A program made the position numbers and the translations under genes. Positions 50,025 to 55,794 of a stretch of DNA of 55,794 nucleotides are shown here, piece after piece. Below the pieces are notes generated by a model. It was not told the DNA's origin, made no database searches, and worked only from the letters and a program-made list of their open reading frames with translations. Origin of the DNA: JANQIV01 sp050117315 (GTDB lineage Bacteria; Bacteroidota; Ignavibacteria; Ignavibacteriales; Melioribacteraceae); contig JASFMY010000030.1 in the NCBI GenBank assembly GCA_050117315.1, positions 1-55,794 of the forward strand. Direction: 5' to 3'. Position 1 is the stretch's first letter. The number at the start of each line of letters is the position of its first letter.

Positions 50025-52502
50025 TTACTGAGAAAGAAAGGTAACTCTGAACTTTGTTCCACTCTCCTTTTTGCTTTCCACCTTTATCTCAGCGCTATTT
50101 AATTCACAGTATTTTTTTACCAAAGACATCCCCAATCCGTTACCGTCATAATTTCTTGAATAACCGTGATCTTCCTGGGTAAACGGTTCAAATATTCGGG
50201 GCAAAAATTCCTTAGATATCCCTATCCCCGTATCAATCAATTCAACTATTAAATTGTTATTATTATCCCGGTCTATTATTATTTTTACTTCTCCTTCGTC
50301 GGTATACTTTAAAGCGTTGTCTACAAGGTTTGCAAATACCTGTCCAATGCTGTACTTATCAACATTTATTCTTGTACTGCCGGCATTATTTATTAATGTA
50401 AATTTCAGTTTTTTTTCATTCGCAATCTCTTCGTAATCTGATTTAATTTTAACCAATATGTCGCTAACTTCTACTTCAGTTTGATTAAAGTCATAAGTAC
50501 CCGATTGAAGTTCCGAAATATCTAAAATTGATTCAACAGTTCGTATTATTCTTTTACCTGCAGTTGTAAGCCCTTTCAAATACACTTTTAGATCAGGATG
50601 ATCGATGTTGGAAAATTCTTCACCTATTAAACTGGCATAACTGGAAATTGCCGTAAGCGGTGTTCTTATTTCATGAGACATTTGAGCTAGAAATTCCGAC
50701 TTTAATCTATCCGATTCCTCTGCTTTTACCTTTGCCTTAACGATTTCTTTTTCATATTGCTTTTGTTTTGTTATATCTTGTACTACTCCTTCACACACCA
50801 TTTGGTTGTCAATTTTAATTGCTTTTGCACTTTCCCTAATATATTTGCTTTCGCCATTCACAGATATTATTTCAAAATCATAACCATCAATAACTTGTTC
50901 TTTTTCCAATACCTCAATAAAAACTTTTCTGTCAGTCGGGTCCTTATATATTTCAAAGAGATTTGAATTATTGTTAAACTCATTTACAGATTCAATTCCA
51001 AGAATATTTAGGAACATTGGATTAGCCAATAATAGTTTACCCTCTTTGGTAGAACGGTAAATGCCAACAGTAGCATTTTCATATAAATTTCTATATCTGT
51101 CTTCACTTTCTTTTATCTTAATACTAGCTAATTTTTTATCGGTAATATTAGTGTGTGAAATAACAATTCTCTTAGGTCCAACTCCATTAAACGATGATAC
51201 ATTCACAATAAACCATCTTTTTCCCGAGGGTGAATTGCAAGGATATTCTAACTCAAATCCCTCTAAATTACCATTAATAACTTCATTGATGTTTCTTAGT
51301 ATTTTTACTGCAAAATTGTCTCCTTCTTTTGAGGCTGTTTCATACACTTCAAGATAATTTGCTCCCTCCGATACTTTATTTACATCCACATAATTTTCTT
51401 CTGCAAATAACTTCCATGATTTATTTGCAGACAAAATTTTCCCGGTATCATCAATTACTACAATATGCTCTTGCAAAGCGTTAATTGTAGATTTAGCAAA
51501 TCTTTCAGAATCTATCAATTTTAATTTGGCTTCTCTATTTTGGGATTCTACATCATTTGTATATAGTGCCAATCCAATATCGTCGGCTATTTCCGATAAT
51601 AATTTTTCTTCTTCCGGATCATGAATTAAGTTGGAGGATTTGGAAAGTACTAAAATGCCGTATCTAATTTTTTTATGGGAAATATCTACAGCCATTACCC
51701 CTTTGTCGGTATACAATTTTGCCAAGGGACAGTCACCGCATGATTTTGAAGTTTCATAAATCTTAAAAACATCGTCGGTTTTCAGTAACTCTCTCTCGCA
51801 AAATAGTTCTGCCCCGGTGTTTAGATGTTCCCTAAACTCATCAATGTAATCTTCAACTCCCGATTCATAAATACTGCCTATTTTTCCGTCATTATCAAAA
51901 AGTCCAATCCACACAGATTTATAATTTTTATTTGTATTCAATAACTCACAAGCTTTTTCCAATAATTTAGTTTTACTCTTTTCAGTAACTATTAAATGAT
52001 TGATACTGCTAATCGTTTTCAAAAGCAAATTTAACTCTTCAATTCTTTTCTGTTTATTTATTAAGTCCGTAATATCCCTTAAAGTAGCAACCTTAGCTTG
52101 TTTATTATCCCACTGGTCTTCAAAAATTTTTAATTGCAAAATCTTCTCATTCCCTTCGGAGTCAATTATTCTTTCTTCCGTAATATCATTTTCATTTAGA
52201 TTAAACCATATTTTTTTCCCGATAAGGTTTTCTGCTTTTGTACTTAATAGTTTTTCGGCAGCAGGGTTGAAATATAGAATATTTTTATTTTCATCAGTTA
52301 CAATCATACCGTCGGCATTTTTTTCAATTATTTCCCTAAAATGCTTTTCTTTTTTCTCAATAATCTTGGTGTATCTATCTCTATCAATTGAATTCTCAAA
52401 AGAAAGTATTTTCAAAAATTTTGCAATTGCATGCGTAGATTCAATTAAGAAAGGCTTTAGCTTTTCACCGGATCTTTTGGTTAAGTCATGTTTCATTAAC
52501 AC
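50025..52502 (-). CDS. PAS/GAF multi-sensor histidine kinase
   Basis: An 825-residue soluble sensor kinase with no signal peptide or membrane helix. In order: PAS (about 50-150), GAF-like region (about 165-320), two further PAS domains (about 335-455 and 470-585), HisKA with MSHEIRTPLTAISSYASL (His610), and HATPase with NLVDNALKYTDEG, ELIDTGIGIS and GNGLGMSLVKKYCEL. It probably senses small molecules or redox state in the cytosol. No receiver domain and no adjacent response regulator, so the partner is unknown; the NtrC-type regulator lies 18 kb away. Confidence 0.9.
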   Translation of the reverse strand: MLMKHDLTKRSGEKLKPFLIESTHAIAKFLKILSFENSIDRDRYTKIIEKKEKHFREIIEKNADGMIVTDENKNILYFNPAAEKLLSTKAENLIGKKIWFNLNENDITEERIIDSEGNEKILQLKIFEDQWDNKQAKVATLRDITDLINKQKRIEELNLLLKTISSINHLIVTEKSKTKLLEKACELLNTNKNYKSVWIGLFDNDGKIGSIYESGVEDYIDEFREHLNTGAELFCERELLKTDDVFKIYETSKSCGDCPLAKLYTDKGVMAVDISHKKIRYGILVLSKSSNLIHDPEEEKLLSEIADDIGLALYTNDVESQNREAKLKLIDSERFAKSTINALQEHIVVIDDTGKILSANKSWKLFAEENYVDVNKVSEGANYLEVYETASKEGDNFAVKILRNINEVINGNLEGFELEYPCNSPSGKRWFIVNVSSFNGVGPKRIVISHTNITDKKLASIKIKESEDRYRNLYENATVGIYRSTKEGKLLLANPMFLNILGIESVNEFNNNSNLFEIYKDPTDRKVFIEVLEKEQVIDGYDFEIISVNGESKYIRESAKAIKIDNQMVCEGVVQDITKQKQYEKEIVKAKVKAEESDRLKSEFLAQMSHEIRTPLTAISSYASLIGEEFSNIDHPDLKVYLKGLTTAGKRIIRTVESILDISELQSGTYDFNQTEVEVSDILVKIKSDYEEIANEKKLKFTLINNAGSTRINVDKYSIGQVFANLVDNALKYTDEGEVKIIIDRDNNNNLIVELIDTGIGISKEFLPRIFEPFTQEDHGYSRNYDGNGLGMSLVKKYCELNSAEIKVESKKESGTKFRVTFLSQ

Positions 52503-52822
52503 ATTCCCTATTTTAGCAATCTCAGAAAAAACCTTTAAAATGAAAATTGTTACATCAGAAATATTATTTTTGAATCAAATAATTAAGCCTATATTTTTAC
52601 ATATCAAAAAAAGAAACTAAAAAAATAATCACACTCAATTGTAATGAGATAAAAAGGACAATTACAGCAATGAAAGGTACTATTATACGGTGAATAGAAT
52701 ATTTATGACTAATCCGGGGATTTAACTTCTTGAATAATTATTATAAGATATAAGATTTATTACTTTAGAATATAAAAACTGCATGAGGCATCACGACTTT
52801 AAATAGTGAAAATCCTAAAAAC
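52503..52822. other. 320-bp spacer between two histidine kinase genes
   Basis: AT-rich and gene-free. It should carry the promoter of the PAS/GAF kinase. No repeat, hairpin or known motif stands out. Confidence 0.5.
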
Positions 52823-55024
52823 TTAACTCCATATTTTGGGTAAAATTACTACAATAGTAGTACCTTCCCCTACCTTGCTTTGTGCATTTACTTTACCGTT
52901 AAGGGAATCAACCATTTCTTTCACGAGCATAAGCCCTAGTCCGCTTCCTTTTTCCTTGTTTGTGCCTTGTTTTGATTTTATATACTTGCCTGAAAACAAA
53001 TCATCTAACCTATCCGGTTCAATACCAATCCCGTGATCTTTAATTGAAATTTTTATAGAGTCTTTTATTTCTTTAGCACTTATAATTATCCTACTATTTT
53101 CATTTGAGTATTTTATACTGTTGGAAAGTAAATTTTGAATAATGGAATGAAGCATATTTTTATCGGTTCTCAGCGAAATGTTTTCATCAATTGTAATATC
53201 TACCGCCAAACACTTTGCTTGTATGTTGCCTGTATAAAGTTCTTTAATATGATCTATCTCTTTAACCAGGTTTATATTTTCAAAATTGACTTCTGTTTTT
53301 TTCATTTGAAAGTGAGCCCAGCCCAGGAGGCTTGTTAGAAGATTTGAAAGCTTATTTGAAACTTCATAAATATTTTTATTGTACAGTTTTATTTCGTCTC
53401 TGCTTAAAGTTGGTAGATCGGTTAATATTAATTCCGAGTAACCAATAATAGAGGCAAGCGGGTTTCTTAAATCATGGGCTAGCACGGAAAACAGCTTATC
53501 TTTATTCTGGTTTAATTCCTTAAGTTTAATTGCCTGGTTTTCAATTTTGGTATTTTTTTGTTGTAATATTAAGTTGTTCCTTTTTTTAATACTGTTTGCC
53601 CAAAAAAGAATAAATACGATAATAAATAGAATAATAAAACCTATAATAAAAGAATTCCTTGTTAAGATTTCCTTTTCAAGTTTAAGTTCGTTTATTACTT
53701 TTTCTTTTTGGAGTAATTCAACTTCATGCTCTTTCTTCTCAAGTTCATGTTTTATCTGCAGTTCATTTACCTTAACCGAAATGTTCTCATTAAAAAGAGA
53801 GTCATTTAAAGTACTGCTTTTTTCAAGATACTGGTAAGCTTTTTTTATATTTCCCGTTTTATAATATGCAGATGCGGCATATTTATAAACATCAATTGCA
53901 ATGTTCAGGTTTATCTCCTCAACATCGCTGAAGCATTCTTCAAAATATTCTATTGCTTGCCCGGTTTTCCCTAATGCAAGGCATGTCTGCCCGAGATCAA
54001 GTGCAGCGGTGATAATACCTTCTCTATTCCCTATCTCTTTTGCTATAGAAAAAGCTTCATTGAGATACCTAAGAGCACTCTTATAATTTTTTATATTTTT
54101 ATAACTACTTCCAAGATTTGTTAATGCAATAACCAATGCAGGCTTTTCATCAAGCTGTCTTTTAACGGCTACGGCTTTGCTGAAACATTCTATAGCTTCA
54201 TCAAAGTTTCCCTCACGTATTAATATTTGTCCAAGGTTAATGTAACAGTTGGAAACAACAACCCGGTTGTTAGTCTCTAAACTCAATTCTAAAGCTTTTT
54301 CATAGTTTTCTTTGGCTTTGTCATTATCTTTCATTTCATAATAAATTGTCCCGATATTCAAATATGAGTTCATTGTTCCGGTTTTACTGCCTATTTTCTC
54401 ACTAATTTCCAGCGATTTAAGATAGTATTTTATTGACCTTTCATAATCACCGAGATTTCCTGAAATTACCCCTATGTTATTTATGTAATGAAGCAAACCG
54501 GTCGTATCACCGGATTCTTCTGCAAGCGGAATGGCTATCTCATAATACTCAAGAGCTTTCGACATGTCACCGGTAAAATAATAGTAGTTGCCTATACTGT
54601 TAATAGCCTTTCCTTCCAAATCTTTTAAGGAGTTCTCTTTTGAAATTTTCAGAGCGATTTCAAAATCTGTTAATGAGTTTTCAAAATCACCCGACATTGC
54701 TTTTATCCTTCCCGACATTAAAGAAACTCTAACCAGGTATTCAGATTTATTCCCGGTTTCAGATAGTTCTTTAGCTTCATGCAGAAGTTCCAGAGCTTTT
54801 TGGGGATTTGAATTTGTTATCTTTGAAGCTGAAGAAAGAAGTTCTTTGATTTTGCTGTCCAACCGGGTATCATTTCCGGTCTGGGATACAATTATGCTGC
54901 AAGAGAAAAGTAAAGCAATAACAGCCTTTATTATCAATTGCAAATAATTGTTTAACAAATTGAGAAAAACCAATTGCTTCATAGTCCCAACACTATAGTA
55001 TTTATGTTCAGAATTGAAATTCAT
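52823..55024 (-). CDS. TPR-repeat sensor histidine kinase
   Basis: A 733-residue membrane kinase of the type common in Bacteroidota. The ATG at 54982 (MKQLVFLNLLNNYLQLIIKA) may be the true start; it gives a better signal peptide. About eight TPR units (roughly 60-400, e.g. YYFTGDMSKALEYYEIAI) lie in the periplasm. A coiled coil (about 405-450), one transmembrane helix (about 456-476), HisKA with LAHDLRNPLASIIGYSEL (His517) and HATPase (IIQNLLSNSIKYS, KDHGIGIEP, GSGLGLMLVKEM) follow. No response regulator adjoins it. Confidence 0.92.
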   Translation of the reverse strand: MNFNSEHKYYSVGTMKQLVFLNLLNNYLQLIIKAVIALLFSCSIIVSQTGNDTRLDSKIKELLSSASKITNSNPQKALELLHEAKELSETGNKSEYLVRVSLMSGRIKAMSGDFENSLTDFEIALKISKENSLKDLEGKAINSIGNYYYFTGDMSKALEYYEIAIPLAEESGDTTGLLHYINNIGVISGNLGDYERSIKYYLKSLEISEKIGSKTGTMNSYLNIGTIYYEMKDNDKAKENYEKALELSLETNNRVVVSNCYINLGQILIREGNFDEAIECFSKAVAVKRQLDEKPALVIALTNLGSSYKNIKNYKSALRYLNEAFSIAKEIGNREGIITAALDLGQTCLALGKTGQAIEYFEECFSDVEEINLNIAIDVYKYAASAYYKTGNIKKAYQYLEKSSTLNDSLFNENISVKVNELQIKHELEKKEHEVELLQKEKVINELKLEKEILTRNSFIIGFIILFIIVFILFWANSIKKRNNLILQQKNTKIENQAIKLKELNQNKDKLFSVLAHDLRNPLASIIGYSELILTDLPTLSRDEIKLYNKNIYEVSNKLSNLLTSLLGWAHFQMKKTEVNFENINLVKEIDHIKELYTGNIQAKCLAVDITIDENISLRTDKNMLHSIIQNLLSNSIKYSNENSRIIISAKEIKDSIKISIKDHGIGIEPDRLDDLFSGKYIKSKQGTNKEKGSGLGLMLVKEMVDSLNGKVNAQSKVGEGTTIVVILPKIWS

Positions 55025-55082
55025 TTCTATAAGTTCTAAAATAAACCCGGTATATATAAAAAAATGCTATGATTAAATGAAT

Positions 55083-55250
55083 TCAGGAAACGTTTAAGGG
55101 TTCCTCCAACTCTTCCGGCCAATCTATTTCAAATTATTTTCTTTGAGCAAGAAGTCCTAAAAGTGATTCTTTAGCGGGGCAACTCATACTGTATAACAAA
55201 CCATATAATCGCAATATCTACACAAACGTATTCATGAATAGTTCTATTTC
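55083..55250 (-). pseudogene. Remnants of a HepT-like (DUF86) gene and a second short frame
   Basis: One minus-strand frame (55250-55171) reads NRTIHEYVCVDIAIIWFVIQ then YELPR and a stop, matching the C-terminal pattern RNxxxHxYxxVDxxIxWxxxxxxLP of HepT (DUF86) HEPN toxins, with stops on both sides. A second frame (to 55083) reads AKESLLGLLAQRK, stop, FEIDWPEELEEPLNVS. Both look like decayed coding sequence, not intact genes. The HepT match is by eye. Confidence 0.4.
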
Positions 55251-55718
55251 CAATCTTTACTTATAACAACACCATTTATTACCAATAATAATTACATATC
55301 TTGAAAAGGCTTTTTCGTTTTTTAATTACTTCTAAAAATCTCTTTTTACAAATAAGCTCAAATTTATAACTGAATATAAGAAATTTTTGATCGATTTGAT
55401 ATTTGATAAAATTATTCCGGGAATTAGCCGGATTAGTCGGAAAGACTACTTAAAATGAAAAACCCGAGTTTGTGATTTTTTGTGAGCAGAGATCACGCAC
55501 TGCGCATAGGCATCAACTTAACTATGAATGTAGTCTCCGACGTTCCGTGATTAAATTCTTTTTGTGGAGTTTTACGCTGTATGGAATTTTTTCCAGCATA
55601 ATTAAACGGGTTTACGGTTGTCGAAATTTGGATAAATACCGGTAAGTGGAATAAATATTATTTGAAGTCCGGTAGGACTTCCATGATGGGTGTGCCGGGC
55701 ATGTATTAAAACTAACGG

Positions 55719-55794
55719 GTGCGTGTTAAAAAAAAAAAGCACAAGTCTCGAGAGAGCCGAGATGACCGGAATCTCATAGCTAAGGCAAGGGTGT
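55719..55794 (+). mobile_element. Possible 5' end of a group II intron (cut by window edge)
   Basis: The segment begins GTGCG (55719-55723), the group II intron 5' consensus GUGYG. It continues with a hairpin (GTGC, A-run, GCAC), the stems TCTCG/CGAGA and GAGAT/ATCTC, and GCTAAGGCAAGGGTGT, which resembles the domain I start of bacterial group II introns. The rest, including any reverse transcriptase gene, would lie beyond 55794. Identified from memory of the family pattern; needs covariance search. Confidence 0.4.

Larger units (their letters stand above)
55025..55794. other. Right-end spacer with gene remnants and possible intron end
   Basis: 770 bases without an intact gene. Remnants of minus-strand coding sequence lie at 55083-55250. 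A perfect 7-bp hairpin GAAGTCC GGTA GGACTTC is at 55664-55681, and the last 76 bases resemble the 5' end of a group II intron. The rest is AT-rich with nothing recognised. Confidence 0.5.

Noticed and set aside
52000..52620. 206-codon plus-strand frame opposite the PAS/GAF kinase
   Set aside because: It lies antisense to a well-supported kinase gene, is rich in Phe/Ser/Ile as expected of a mirror frame, and matches no family.

Overview
The window looks like a chromosomal segment of an AT-rich, Gram-negative bacterium of the Bacteroidota/Chlorobi/Ignavibacteria group. I infer an Ignavibacteria-like lineage, with moderate confidence. The reasons are the outer-membrane proteins (FadL, a BamA-type barrel, PEGA and PQQ-propeller lipoproteins), the ExbB-ExbD-ExbD motor, a type 2 isopentenyl-diphosphate isomerase, HPr with Ser46, a fungal-length PurC, TPR-type histidine kinases, and AT-rich spacers with occasional clear Shine-Dalgarno sites. 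Most of the window is housekeeping. No rRNA, tRNA or CRISPR array was recognised.

Layout. 1-7909 (minus): a FadL porin cut by the window edge, then a biotin carrier/biotin carboxylase pair coupled to mutS2, cvpA and yqeY, then exbB-exbD-exbD closed by a strong terminator. 8488-11262 (plus): polA. 11263-16735 (minus): a start-less Cys-rich lipoprotein, a nested palindrome, and a three-gene envelope operon encoding a metalloprotease-propeller-BamA-barrel protein, a PQQ-propeller lipoprotein and a PEGA protein. 16802-20848 (minus): ptsH-ptsI and a polyprenyl synthase/type 2 IPP isomerase pair. 20994-25151: a nucleotide-hydrolase-like sensor protein (minus), then a glutamate dehydrogenase and a PEP/pyruvate-binding-domain protein (plus). 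25192-28811: a PabB-PabC fusion (minus) and a sugar-type MFS transporter (plus). 28812-29581: a gene-free stretch with degenerate 21-bp repeats. 29582-32917: two secreted proteins, an orphan sigma-54 activator and a HIT protein. 32983-38900 (minus): purD, a glycosyltransferase, guaB, a glutaryl-CoA-type dehydrogenase and recX.

38940-42187 is accessory: a UPF0175/DUF3368 toxin-antitoxin pair and two unrelated methyltransferase genes in spacers rich in long imperfect palindromes. It separates recX from recA. The ends of each methyltransferase unit carry matching inverted motifs (GTTATCGGC/GCCGATAAC for one, GTTTGTACGCA/TGCGTACAAC for the other), which is the arrangement expected of integron-type gene cassettes without an integrase. 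42188-47298 (minus) is a compact run purC-DUF971-pgsA-pgpA-cinA-thpR-recA. 47525-48044 is hicAB with a visible promoter. 48282-49823 is a POT-like MFS transporter, followed by a MITE-like palindrome. 50025-55024 holds two large sensor histidine kinases. The last 770 bases hold remnants of a HepT-like gene and, at the edge, what may be the 5' end of a group II intron.

The genes most worth following up are the protease-barrel operon, the cassette-like block between recA and recX, the glutamate dehydrogenase/PEP-binding pair, and the nucleotide-hydrolase-like protein beside it.
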